DNA from: Lineus longissimus
Taxonomy: Eukaryota > Nemertea > Pilidiophora > Heteronemertea > Lineidae
Direction: 5' to 3'
Length of the DNA: 64,000 nt
Assembly: GCF_910592395.1 (NCBI RefSeq)
Contig: NC_088309.1
Location: 8,806,501 to 8,870,500, forward strand
How positions within the stretch are numbered: position 1 is the stretch's first letter; the number at the start of each line of letters is the position of its first letter. Of the stretch, positions 1 through 11,699 are shown piece by piece. Under the pieces are notes generated by a model. That model saw only the letters and a list, made by a program, of their open reading frames with translations. It ran no database searches and was not told the origin of the DNA. A program made the position numbers and the translations under genes.

Positions 1-195
1 GTTTTGACTATAGACACCATTTAGCCAGATATTGAAATCCTGAAATTGGTATTCACTTCGTTTTGAAGGAGTTGTAATTGTTCTAGCCAAAATGGTGGTA
101 CCTTAGGTCAACCCTCATGGTGGTCTGTTATAGTTGAGATCACAGACAGCAGGGCTTTCACCGGAACAAATCAGGCCCTTCACCACAGTTGGCTA
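1..195. other. Flank left of the transposon
   Basis: AT-rich DNA with no supported coding exon, RNA gene or repeat. It is the flank into which the pogo-like element at 196-2406 appears to have inserted; a TA dinucleotide just left of the terminal repeat could be half of the target duplication. Confidence 0.4.
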
Positions 196-621
196 TATGC
201 GTATATACTTTAATTCCTTGCGAATAAGAACCGATCCTGGCCACCAGTGAGGCCTAACTTGTCCCGCCCACGACATGTGAGTAGGCGTGCTTGATTTGAC
301 TACATGAATAGGCTTCGGGAATTGACATAAAGGGGAATTCTTTATCGATGTCGTTGACTTGTGGTCAAATCCCACCATGTTAACCCTTAGTATACCATAA
401 TGGGAAGGATGGTTACACACTGTTTCAATTTTATGCTCGGCAGGGTGACGTCGGTGAAGGAATTTTGAATGCATTTTAACCTCTAAGAAAAAAGCAAGTT
501 TTGCGGATGCCTGCAAGAAACAAGATTTGATGTGGTCATTTAATGGCAAAATGAACACTTCTACAGGGTAGCCCAAAAAAGGTAATGGCATGAGACGGCT
601 TCAAGAAGCCTGCAGGTCCTG

Positions 622-1773
622 TTATTCATCAGGGTCCTCGACAAGGTCTTCCTCTGGCAGGTTAAAAAATTCTAGTCCCTCATCGACGTCCCCAGCAGGT
701 TGTTCGAGATCTTCTGCCCCAACCAGTGGAACCCCACGCCCAATACCAGCAGCATGAAATGAATTTTGCACCACCTGTTCGGGTACTTCCTGCCATGCGT
801 CTCGGACAAGGCGTGTCACTTCTAAAATTGAAATCCTTGGACAATTTCCATCCGGCGTCGTGTGTTCCTGTTTCCACAATCTCCATAGCAGACGAAGACG
901 GACTTTGAAGCTGTGGATGACAGAAACATCCAAGGGCTGCGCAATGGGGGTACAACCTGGTGGAATAAACTCAATAACACCGCCATTCTCAATGATGAGA
1001 AGGGCAACTTCTTCTGTAAGATGCACACGGCAGCGATCCCATATGAGAAGGAAAGGTAGATACCCGTCTTCCTGGTCGTCCTGGTCCTGATGCATGAAGG
1101 GGATGAACACCTCTCCGAGGTAATCTAACATAACATTTGCTCTCATCCACCCCGTTGGTGATTGTGCCACGACTACATCTTCAGGCAGATTGTCTTGAAG
1201 CTCTTGCCATGCGGCTGCAGTTGGACGTCTGAAGGTGATGTGCGGGGGTAATTTTCCCCCTGCCATTGTGACTGCTAAAGTGACGGTACATCCCAGCCTA
1301 GGATTGCCCCACGAAGATTTGATATCAATCTGCGTTGCCCCTGTTCGGTTGTAGGTATAACTGCCATGGTTGTCAAAAAAGGTGAAAACCTCGTCTACAT
1401 TTGCCACTTGATAATCTTCATAATGTTCATGCTGTTCATGCACGCTTTCCCTAAATGCAGCTACTAGGGCGTCAGCATTATCTGGCACCTGTCGGCTGTC
1501 CTTGGTCTTCCTTCTAAGGGAGATGCTGTACCTTTTCTTAAACCCTGATAACCAGCCATTTGATGCTGTAAAGTGAGATTTCCGTGGGTAATCGTTCAAT
1601 ATACGGGTCTGTTCTGCAATAGCCAATCCAACCCACCACTGTTGATACAGTTCCCTCGATGCATCTTTGATGTTGTGATGTGATATCGCCATTCCCAGGG
1701 CACGCCTCTCATCGAGCCAATCAGCTAGGTCTGCCTCCATCTCTTCGTATAGGCCTAAAAGATAACAGTTCAT
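622..1773 (-). CDS. Transposase C-terminal part, CENP-B HTH plus DDE_1 catalytic domain
   Basis: This 383-codon frame carries the rest of a pogo-family transposase. Residues about 10-90 match a CENP-B-type DNA-binding domain (EADLADWLDERRALG, then FTASNGWLSGFKKRYSISLRRKT). Residues about 122-300 are the catalytic core. The first Asp is D127 in VANVDEVF, the second D246 in LLIWDRCRVH, the third D282 in PIAQPLDVSV. There are 35 residues between the second and third Asp (DD35D), within the range known for pogo elements. All three acidic residues are intact. A TGA lies four codons upstream of the first Met, so the frame does not join the upstream HTH frame directly. An acidic tail (DVDEGLEFFNLPEEDLVEDPDE, in two parts) ends the protein. 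It catalyses cut-and-paste transposition in the family. A host-domesticated gene is unlikely because terminal repeats flank it. Confidence 0.85.
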   Translation of the reverse strand: MNCYLLGLYEEMEADLADWLDERRALGMAISHHNIKDASRELYQQWWVGLAIAEQTRILNDYPRKSHFTASNGWLSGFKKRYSISLRRKTKDSRQVPDNADALVAAFRESVHEQHEHYEDYQVANVDEVFTFFDNHGSYTYNRTGATQIDIKSSWGNPRLGCTVTLAVTMAGGKLPPHITFRRPTAAAWQELQDNLPEDVVVAQSPTGWMRANVMLDYLGEVFIPFMHQDQDDQEDGYLPFLLIWDRCRVHLTEEVALLIIENGGVIEFIPPGCTPIAQPLDVSVIHSFKVRLRLLWRLWKQEHTTPDGNCPRISILEVTRLVRDAWQEVPEQVVQNSFHAAGIGRGVPLVGAEDLEQPAGDVDEGLEFFNLPEEDLVEDPDE

Positions 1774-1835
1774 TTTACTCTGTCAGCAAATCACTAAATT
1801 TGTTCTTTGCCACATTCCATGCAAAAATGCATCCT

Positions 1836-2129
1836 TCAGTTTCCCTTCACTTTAGCTGTACCCTTAATATTCAGGGGGCTTTGCCATGGTTCCCTAGACC
1901 TACCAGTGCCACGTTCTCTCCACGCTAATTCTGAACCCTTGGCTTTTGACGATGCTCTATGATGATGAATGTCATCCTCACTCATTAACCATTTCATCAT
2001 TGTAGATTTTGGCAAACGGTTTGTGATGGCAAACGCTCCCACTGTTTCATTACCGGCATGGAAGTCAGCGAGAAGCTTTACTTTTTCGCGCAGAGTGTAG
2101 CGCCTGCGTCTTCTAGGATGTTCAGCCAT
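1836..2129 (-). CDS. Transposase N-terminal part, Psq/CENP-B-type helix-turn-helix
   Basis: The reading frame begins at a Met followed by a basic stretch (EHPRRRRRYTLREKVKLL) and then the helix-turn-helix pattern AFAITNRLPKSTMMKWL. That is the Psq-type DNA-binding domain found at the N-terminus of pogo transposases. The frame could start further upstream at 2192, but this Met directly precedes the recognised domain. It ends at a stop at 1836, about 60 bp before the first Met of the downstream transposase frame, which is in another phase. The domain would recognise the element's own terminal repeats. In this copy the open frame is only the front half of the protein; a frameshift or small intron near 1774-1850 separates it from the catalytic half. 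Confidence 0.75.
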   Translation of the reverse strand: MAEHPRRRRRYTLREKVKLLADFHAGNETVGAFAITNRLPKSTMMKWLMSEDDIHHHRASSKAKGSELAWRERGTGRSREPWQSPLNIKGTAKVKGN

Positions 2130-2411
2130 AGTGCAGACAGACAATCCCAGAATTACCCTTCCTTTTATTCTCATCCTGGTCCACATAACCATTTCAGCAT
2201 TTCAGTAACTAACATGTCTCATTGCATCACAGAAGAAACCACAGATTGTGTCACGCAATAACTGGTGCTAGGCCTGGTCTCGCCTATATGCATATGAATG
2301 GCAAGGGCGGCTGTCGTATGCATATGACATTGGTGGATCTGCCCAGACAAAAATGGCCGCTGGTTCTTATTCGCAAGGTATTAAAGTATATACATATATA
2401 CGCATTAGGGC

Positions 2412-5400
2412 CTACCTTCAATACCCTCAACCTGTACACTCATGTGAAGGAGATATATGCAGGGCCAATGATCAATGAAAAGTAATTTGACTTTTAAGAC
2501 CTATCCGAGTTTCTTTGCATTGTAATAGGTTTGGGGCCCACTTCGAAATACTTGTGAAGTATCACTGGTACATGATATATACGTAACAACACTGTTAAAC
2601 AAGCGTGTTTTTTTCACAAGCAGCTGAGTAGATTGATCGAGACATACATAAGTTATGATCTGGTCAGACCATTGCATAATAGACAATCACCATGTTATCA
2701 CATGGTAATCTCTAATTACATTGTAGTACATGAAATTACTTTATACAGGGCGTCCCAATTAGATTTTACAAAAACCTCAAGTGTGTGGTCCCAAACAGGC
2801 ATAGCGTGACGATAGAGGTGAGTAAGATATTCAGCTTCTGAAATGCCAGTCAAAACCTACAAGTAAGTGTATGCTTTTGGGACACTCTGAAGAAAAGAAA
2901 AAGCATGATTGTTTTCCAGAAGCATAATTGATAAATGAACCAGAGAACACAAGTCTAGCAAGATACAATAACCTCGAACTTGACACGTCCTTGTCTATTC
3001 CTTGTGGCAACGAAAGAAAAGCTAATATTGAACAATGTCTGCAAGCATAATCATATTTCTGAAAGAAAAACCCTTGGGATTTATTTTTAGAATTCTTGAT
3101 GAGATTTCATGTTTTGAAACCATTAAAAACAAAAAAATGACCAAGAAGTATCGTCACATTTATTGGCTTAATTGATTTCCTTTTACTTCATTACGCACCT
3201 GGGAATAAAAACTGATGCATACAGATTGGAGTGAATGAAAGCTAAATAAATCAGATGAAAATCTAGTAACATCAGAGCCAAGTCATAAATCAAGATTATC
3301 CCGAGGCAATCTGTTTCAATTGTACTGCAGAGTTGGAGTAAAATGAAGATGATTTGTGGGAGATGTGGGAGACACACACTGCATACTTGAAGAGAGGGTG
3401 CCTCACTTAATAAATAAGTCACCTCATAAACTTTAATACAATTGTGTATTTCAAAGAGTTTGATAACAGAATGTATTTATCGTTAATGGCTCCACAAAAA
3501 ACGGTCGATATATACATGTACATGTTATTATCTCCAGTCATAAGGGCTGTCAACAGGAAATAATAGTCTTTCCACCGACTGCATATATCGGTCACAGGAA
3601 TGACCTCTTGTCTGATCCCGAATACAACATACCATTCTACTGGATGTCTCAAAAGAACGAAGTAATAAAGATTTTGAGAACGATCTAAAAGAATGAGTTT
3701 ATCAAAACAGGAGTAAACATCTAATGATGGAAAAATACCAATGCACTGTTTGGAAATCATTTTGAAAACAAATCATCATGACAGCCATTTTGTTTCTACC
3801 CGTATGCTGCAGGCCTCCAGTTTGTACATTCATGACATTTATGTGCTGATTTCTATCTGTATCCAGTGGTGTAAGAAGACTTTGACATGATATACCTGAC
3901 ATACGTGTCATTCCTGAAATGGTGGGACGGTTTCGTTAGGGGATTTTGTTCCATGCCAGACACCATTTCGTGCGCAGTTCAGTCATCAATGAATGCTCCC
4001 TATTCCGCTGAAAGCGAAACCATACCGTTTTTTCCAGTAAGCCGAAGCCAACTGGGCCAGATCAGGGCAGCTTGAAGTCTACTGTATCCAAAAATTTGAA
4101 AACTGAACTTGAATTACAATCAGCCAGAACGAATAAGGAGTTGGTATATTGGTTTCTACAAGTCACCCTCATTCCAGGGAAAATGTCCATACTGGTACTC
4201 TAGGGGTTTTGGTGTCAACATAAATGTGCCAACAACTGTGCAGCTTCCCAACAAATTGATGATGAGCAGGTCCACTCTAAAGCATCAGGTGCAAATCAAA
4301 TCAACTGGCTTGATAATCAACAGATATGAGTGGAGCTGGGATAATCTCATCAACTTCGGGGCTCTGGGTATACTATTCAGCTTCAATAGATCACTCAATA
4401 TTTTTTAGGAGAGTGCTGCTTTTGGATTGTGTCAGGGAATTGAAACTATAGCTACGTGCAGTCGGTGGTATGTTGAGCAACCCGAACCCAGATATGAGAG
4501 ACCTGTACCAAAATATGGAGCAGAACTATATGATATATGACCGACTGATTTCATAAAAAGTTAATCCATTAGTAACAGGAATATGATGACAAGCACTGCA
4601 CAGTGCACTTCATGGCATGGTTACAGTAATTTCATCGTCAGTCCCAGATCAAGCACCACTGGGAATTTTATCGGATTCCAATGGGTTTTTTTGAAAGTGG
4701 AGACTAGATAACGGACGTTGGGAGACTGACATGGTTCTGAATAGGTTGTGTAAACCAAAATAAAATCTCAGTATCTCTTCCCAAAAGTCAAATATGGACG
4801 TAGTCGACAAAGGGGGTTATTCTTGGTGACACTCTTGGCAGATTTTTCAATGTCCACGGGCTTTGCAAGTTTCGAGGTGTATTTCATTCCCCCCACCACC
4901 ACCTCTGGGAATCGACACCTTTTTATTTTGATATTAAGTATTGACACCTCATCAAAAAATTTCAAAAACTATCAACTGTACAGGGAACTGCAACCATGGA
5001 ACATGGACACACCAACTAAAATTAACATAATTTGGATAATCTTTTGTCATACATGTTTTACAGTTTATTATGTTGACACATTGTCACCGTCACTTTTGGA
5101 AAGGTTGCCAAAATTCACTAGAAACAAGCATAAATCTACCCTCAAGGATCAGCGAGGCAATGTGGTGATGCTTGTCAAAAAATTTGAGGGGGAGGGTTGC
5201 TAAGATTCGTGTTGATGCATTTGTACTTGCCTTAAAACCTGTAACATGACATCTGACTTTTCATTAATCATGGAGATGGTTGCACTTTGTTGTCATGGTG
5301 TTAGCTATTTTTGATGATAGGATGTGGACGATTTCACTATCGTGACAGTGTCGCTTGCAGAGTGAAAGCATCGTCAATCATATAAAGTTTTTAATCAAAA

Positions 5401-8400
5401 TTGCTCGCACTACTAATTGGCTTACTCTAAATGAGCGTCTCTTTTTGGAAATAACCACTAAAAGGATTTTTTTAACTTCCAGTTTTCGCCTGCATAATTT
5501 CCTGGTACCGCATAGCTGGATTCATCCAAAGGAAATCAGGATCAGGGGTTAATTGATGTCTGCTTGTCCATCGCACATTTAACCCCCCGATTCCCTCAGG
5601 ATGAGCAGGATAATGGTCAAGAAGAGGTGATTCATTATCGCTTACAAAATTGCTCATCTAATAGGAAAGCCATTACCTGCAACTCCATGAATCTAACTTG
5701 GTTCTTGGTGCAAATTATTTTGTTCAGGTGTAGAATGGAAAAAAACATTTCTGTGGATTGCACCTCGACGAAAGCCCCGCAAGAAAGTACCAGAATGTAG
5801 GGCTACGATTATCATAGTAGCAACATCCCTATCTAAGCCTTTAAGTCTCAAAAATGAATTTAGGAAAATTATCAGAAACAAACAGCATGAAAAATCAACT
5901 CAAGTACTTACCAAATAAATCAATCCAGCTGTCACCAATTTCACCAAATCCTTGTTACGGTATCAATTCCACAGCTTCCACTGAAGTCGATATTCACGCT
6001 CGGGTTATCTGTTGATTAAACCGTTGAAGCTGAATTCCTTTAATGATACTGCTATGTGTAACTATGTATTCCATTCTCTTGAGTAAGCTGAAAATAATAA
6101 GCAAGTTTTCATGACTTACTACTTAATTAATATGAATGAGTTGAGTAGTTTTATTCGTTACAACTTGTAGCCTAGACAGTAAGTTGCTTTGCATCAAGCG
6201 CAGGTCATCGCTAGTGCATCGGATATAACAGAAATTAAAACTTATCATTATCATTCCAGCATAATCTGTATCAAAGTTCAACCTCCAAGTCATACGTATT
6301 AATTGGCATCATGGCGAGGAAAATGATAATAATGTGATGATGATAGCTATAATCCCTTGTTATCAAACCCAATGCACTTTGCAGTCATAGCCGAAACATA
6401 AGAATGTAAGACAAAATCCTCAGACTGCTTTCCACATACCACATAAAATCAAAGTAATCATCACATCATCGGGAGAATAAAATAACAGATACTTCACTAT
6501 CTCAATGATATGCACTGTCTTAAATGACACGCTGCACTAACCTGGCTAGATATTGACGTAATATTCCGATGATCCTAGCAGTTCCATAGAATACCACTGA
6601 AGAAAGCTTCTTTAGTTACCGAAGCTATCCAACACTGCGCTGGTTCTCCCAGTCGTTTGATCATCGCCACTCTCTGTTAATCAGTCCAACACGGTTCTAA
6701 ATGGCTTTCATCTCCTGTAGCTATTGTGATGACGATGAAAACCTGACAACAACTCTTGTGTGATGACACATCCAATGGTAAAGAGGCCAGTTGTTATCCG
6801 GCAGGGTCAGAATATCCTTTTTCCTACTTCCTTCAAATTTAGGTTTCCTGTTTCAGGCTAACAGTTTATGCAGACAGGATGAGGAAATTGGTCATTTCAT
6901 TCATAAATCACCAAAACACCTGGCCTTTAACAGCAATCGATCGAGTGATAATGTTCAGTCCTTTAACTTCCCATCCACTTTATACTCTGTTCACTGATTT
7001 GAGTGAGCCTGATATTTTTCACAATTTCTGCTACAGTATGAGGTGAGTTTAAAACAGAAATATTTGAACCCCAAGAGGTGAAACACTCCGATGAAATTTG
7101 ATTTAGTTATTACGGTACAGAAAACTCCAATTATGTCAATTTCGAGAATTCGATAGGAGTAGAATCCTCTGAGAACATTTAACACATATTTCTGTGAAAA
7201 TAGGATAATTTTCCATATGTTTATGGGCTCACTGTGTCACTCAAATAGTGGATAACATGAATACTTCATCGCCAAGCTCTATCAATGCTTTTTATAATGG
7301 GGTTTCTGAGGAATTGGTTTTACCACAAAGCAAATTAAAACCCGACCACATATTTAAACAAACTCTGGGAAACCATTTGCGTTTGGCATAATTAGCATGA
7401 CTTACGGCCCTGTTAATGATAGAGGAAAAGGTATCTTTACGATGGAGGGATGGGCCAAAAACTAGGAGAATTCTGGGGATTTCCGCCCGTATCTTTAGTT
7501 GAATGGATTACATTAGGAATCGGCCAAAACTGCTCATCAGGATTCAGAAGGGCAGTGAGACAAGCAACCCCTCCCGCTCCCAACGTTGACAACGACAAAA
7601 GACTGAAAAAGGGTAGCTTAGAACAGGCGAAGGGTTAAATGGTGATGATTCCCATAAGAACAATCCTTCAGTTCATGTTTCAGTTCAGCACACAGAACAC
7701 TCCAATAACTTTCCATATCACACTTGGGGAAATAACAGATTTCCCATCATTTATAATGCACACAAGGCAAAAAAACAACAGATATCGCAGAGACCTCATT
7801 ATTAGTCCATTAACAATATTTGATATTTACACCTGTATGGTGATGGTTATTTATTACAGCAGGGCCCTCAGCATAGGTTATAATTGCTTTTATAGTGCCA
7901 CGACGCACCAGCAACAAGTGCAAAAAGCTTTTTTATGCTGGGGGGTCCCAACTCTGAGGGCAGGTCTATCCATTCCTTGGGTTTACTTGATAGTCCTCCC
8001 CCCACAACTAAGGTCACTGACCGCTAAATGCATACTTCGCTTTCAGCAACCAGAAAAATAATTGGTCGCTCTATAGTTGCATCTGATCATTAATAACTAA
8101 ACTGAAAAAAGACAAAACCACAAATAATTGATTTACATGATTTATTCATTCCAAAATGGGACACTCCATTCAATACATTTTATAGATATCAAAACCAGAA
8201 ACAATGAGGGTCAACCAAGCATAATTTGTCTGATAACATTCCCTCTAGCTCAGTTCGTAAAGATGGCAGCACAAACTCGTGTAACATGTTTTCTTGTTCA
8301 TTTTTCAATAATACTGTTTTGCATGAGTCGCATGCCAGAGGCAATGACAATTTTCATGACTAAATCGTCAGAGGCCTGGATTTACTCGGGCTGACATCTG

Positions 8401-8608
8401 GACAAACGTGTACCTTGAACCGCAATATTTACCTTCCAGAGATTCTCTAAGTGATTCTTCATTACAGAAGCCAAGACAAAATCCAACCACTATAATAGAT
8501 TCAACCAGCAGTTAGACGAGAGATCTTGACTTAGTCCAGTAAACTAGGTTCATGAGTTGCTCTCCCGAATAACACAAAAAAATAGTAACTGTTATCTAAC
8601 AAACATCA
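2412..8608. other. Intergenic/downstream region beyond the MTO1 3' end
   Basis: I see no recognisable coding exon. Short open frames (for example 4109-4408 and 7639-8061 on the plus strand) have no family signature, no convincing splice context and low-complexity composition. The part adjoining 8608 is the MTO1 3' untranslated region. A minus-strand AATAAA at 8141-8146 would give a 3'UTR of about 470 bases; another lies at 7850-7855. Confidence 0.45.
8141..8146 (-). terminator. Candidate MTO1 polyadenylation signal
   Basis: TTTATT on the plus strand is AATAAA in the MTO1 transcript, about 465 bases past the stop codon. It is the first canonical hexamer I noticed downstream. A second is at 7850-7855. 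No transcript evidence is available, and AATAAA is common in AT-rich DNA. Confidence 0.4.
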
Positions 8609-11600
8609 TCAACTGGGTACAGGAATATCACTTGAAATGTTCAGTCTTTCTGTTCGATTTGAGGCAATGTTCCGATTAAGATTTTTTACGTATCTCAGGA
8701 GTACTACAATACATGCTGGCGTTATACCGGGGATGCGGCTAGCAGCTGCAATCTGAAAAGGAAAAATGTACTCCATTGACAACTCATACATCAAAAGGAA
8801 GACAGAAACTGCCATTATAATGGGCTGGATGGAACTTGAAAGGGTCAAGACCATCATCCAAACCACTTTATACTCAAAAATAACAAATGGAAATGAAAAA
8901 TCTTGTCATGTCTCTTAGACATATAATGGATGTCCATTTGACATCACGGAGGTCAAAAATTTTTAAAATGTTTTTTGATTTCTTGATTTTATGATTTTTT
9001 TCATTTTTTGTTTGTTGGTAATTTTATGATTATGATGTACAAGCGACACCAAGTCAAGAGGAGTAAGGAGATGAGGAAGGAAGAAGAGTGCACTTACAGT
9101 TTGTGGCCTGTGATCAGAAAGTTTTGTCTTGGATTCATTTGATATGCTCATGCTGAAGAAAGAGAATGGAATGAGACACTGGGATGTCACTGGTACAGCA
9201 GTTGGAGCACCAGCAATGGTAGGTTCAACTCTCAAAAAGATCACCCTTGTTCTTTTATCTCTGTGTTCTTGAACAAGACACTTACACCTAGATAGCTTCT
9301 CCTAACCCAGGAGTATAAATGGGTACGTGCACCAGTCTCAACTGGGATGTAGGATAGGCCAGGTTGCTATCCACAGGGAGTGATGTTCCTAGTGGATCAA
9401 ATCAGTGCTAATCCGAGATTAATGTGTTGGTCAGCCCGAGCACTTACCCAGCAGGCTTTTACTCAAAGACGGCACAGGACAGCCACAGAAGGTCTAATTG
9501 ATGATTGAGTGGCCGGTTTTAGAAGGGTAATCTGGGGATGGGGGGTTGGGGGGTTGGGGGGTTGGGGGCTGTAATTTACTCACTTGTAATAATCAAGATC
9601 ATCAGGTAGAACAAGCTGTTCTTCGCGGCGCACCTCTTCAATTTCAACCTGTTGTTCTTTTATTGAATGGGAATAAAAGGCTGAAAGAAGAGAGAAATTT
9701 GTTATTCACAAGGCTCTCGTACTCAAGGCTGTGCGTAATCAACAGTAACTGTTTGTGATATCATGTCACAGAGGTCTTTAAAACCATCTACTGATAAACA
9801 AAGAATGTTTTGTTATGCATTGTTTCATCTCAGATGACACAATGTCCACCAAGGTCACTTCCATTCAATTTCAATGCTGTAATCTGAAAACCAGGGAGGA
9901 TCAGGTTCAGGGCTATCCATGTAGTCTGAATCAAGGTTCCAGCACCCCTGGTGGTGGTGAGGTGAACCAGCCTGTGCCATTTTCTGTGGAGACATAAAGT
10001 CCCTTTAAGATGTCAGTCTGTTAAATTCTGTACCTTCAGTCTTCAACGTATCAGCCAGCCACGGTGTCTCCAGAATCCAGCCGTATCTCTCTGGGAATGC
10101 TTCAACCAGATTTTGCAGCATCACATCACGGACCATCAGCATCTCCCATGCTGTCTTGTGATTAGGATTCTTGGTTTGGCTCTTTTTCATCAACTTGTAC
10201 CAACTGTTCATGGTCATCTTCTGATCTTTTAGGACTTGGACAGCTTCGTCTATTTTTCTGCACCAAGAAGTGAAGCGTTGATATCGCTCATCTTTGACGC
10301 ATCCAATGTCATAACCTAAATTGAGAGACATTGTAATGATCATCACATTTTTAGGTTCAAGCGAGTGAGGTCCTCACATTCAGATTCAGGTCAATTCCAC
10401 CAGACATGTCAGATATTACTATGCTATGGCAATGTAACGTGTCTACCACAATAATATCACCTATCTCACAGCACTATTTGTAAATAGGCAGGAGTTAAAC
10501 TATAAGTTTGGAGAGTGTCCAATATATAAGAAAGTCAGCAGACTTCAAACAAACGAAACCCCTTACCTTTCTGTGTGAGCCTCATGTCAGCATTATCAGG
10601 CCTCAGACTCAACCGAAACTCGGCCCGACTGGTGAACATCCTGTAGGGTTCATTGGTACCAAGTGTTGTCAGATCGTCAATGAGAACACCAATATAACCC
10701 TCAGTCCTATCGATGGTGAATGGAGATCTGTTCTGGACTTTTGTGGCTGCATTGATTCCAGCTATGATACCCTAGAAATGACAAGAGAAATGGAGTTCAA
10801 GTAAACTGTGTAATAGGTGTACATGTGATGGCTAAATCTGATTCTGTCTAGTCAATTTACCGCTTTTTCATGACTAGCGAAAGATTGATTGTGGAAAACT
10901 TAGTCAACTCCCATTCTTGAAACAAGTCTCATCTCAAACACCCTGTTGACTGTACCTGTATACATGTATAAATTCATGTCACCTGTGCTCCGGCTTCTTC
11001 ATAACCAGTCGTCCCATTAATCTGCCCAGCGAAGAAGAGATTCTGAATCCTCAATGTCTCCAGTGTTGGCTTCAGCTGCCTTGGGTCCACAAAATCATAC
11101 TCCACACCATAGCCTGGCTGGACCACCACAGCATTCTCTAGGCCTCCGATCTTGTTGACCATCTGTTGCTGCAGTTCAGCAGGAAGCGTACATGATATGC
11201 CATTGGGGTAGACCACGTCAGAGTCAAAACCTATGAAGGAGGATTATTTCCTATATAAGATGAAGCAATTGAAGATATTGATGTAATCAAGGAGACAGGA
11301 ATGCTCCTCAGATGCCTTGTTTGATTTTACCCCAATTCAAAATCCTGACTTCAGAACCAGTACAGTGTTGTCTTTGATTCTTCTTAGAAAACTTTATGCC
11401 ACCTTCATTAATGCTGCAGTTGCATATCAATTTGCTATATACTAGCAGCAGTTAGTAAATACGACAGCTGCTAACAATTTCCTCAGCAAGTTAACCAACA
11501 CAAACTTCACTTCTACTGTATAGATGGAACTACTTGGTACCGGTAGCCATTTGTTTTGAATATAAACTGGTTTGACAGAAGACTTGGATAACTTTGGTTT

Positions 11601-11699
11601 GTCCCTCTGCTCCAAGATGTCCTACCTTCCGGTTCCAGCCAGATTTGATGTTCTCGTCCTCCGAAGCGCAACGCTTTGGACTCGATGGATGGGCAGTAT
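8609..11699 (-). CDS. MTO1: MTO1 exons 8-14 (C-terminal half)
   Basis: Exon 8 11626-11699 ([20 protein letters not shown]); exon 9 10983-11230 ([20 protein letters not shown] to the [16 protein letters not shown] signature, phase 0); exon 10 10567-10771 ([12 protein letters not shown] to [11 protein letters not shown]); exon 11 10034-10315 ([14 protein letters not shown] to ADTLKTE); exon 12 9584-9680 ([20 protein letters not shown] to LPDDLDYY); exon 13 9098-9152 ([18 protein letters not shown]); exon 14 8609-8752 ([20 protein letters not shown] to stop). Phases agree across every junction. The C-terminal helical domain binds tRNA and the GTPase partner in MnmG proteins. Exons 12 and 13 are near unusual sequence: a G-run tract lies 14 bp beyond the exon 12 donor, and a SINE ends about 38 bp from the exon 13 acceptor. 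Confidence 0.93.

Larger units (their letters stand above)
196..2406 (-). mobile_element. Pogo/Tigger-like DNA transposon with terminal inverted repeats
   Basis: The element is bounded by inverted repeats. The left end starts ATGCGTATATAC and continues through CCTTGCGAATAAGAACC at about 217-233. The reverse complement of 2360-2406 gives the same start, about 10 extra bases of TATATGTATA, then ACTTTAATACCTTGCGAATAAGAACC. Each end is preceded by TA, as expected for the Tc1/mariner/pogo superfamily, though the exact boundary is uncertain by a few bases because the terminus is itself TA-rich. Inside, on the minus strand, are a helix-turn-helix reading frame (1836-2129) and a DDE reading frame (622-1773), in the order expected for a pogo transposase. 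The two parts are in different frames, so this copy is probably inactive unless an intron joins them. Confidence 0.85.

Noticed and set aside
7639-8061. 140-codon plus-strand open frame
   Set aside because: Composition is AT-driven, no domain recognised, and it lies in the likely MTO1 3'UTR on the opposite strand.
10508-10804. Plus-strand open frame of 98 codons
   Set aside because: It is the antisense shadow of MTO1 exon 10 (10567-10771).
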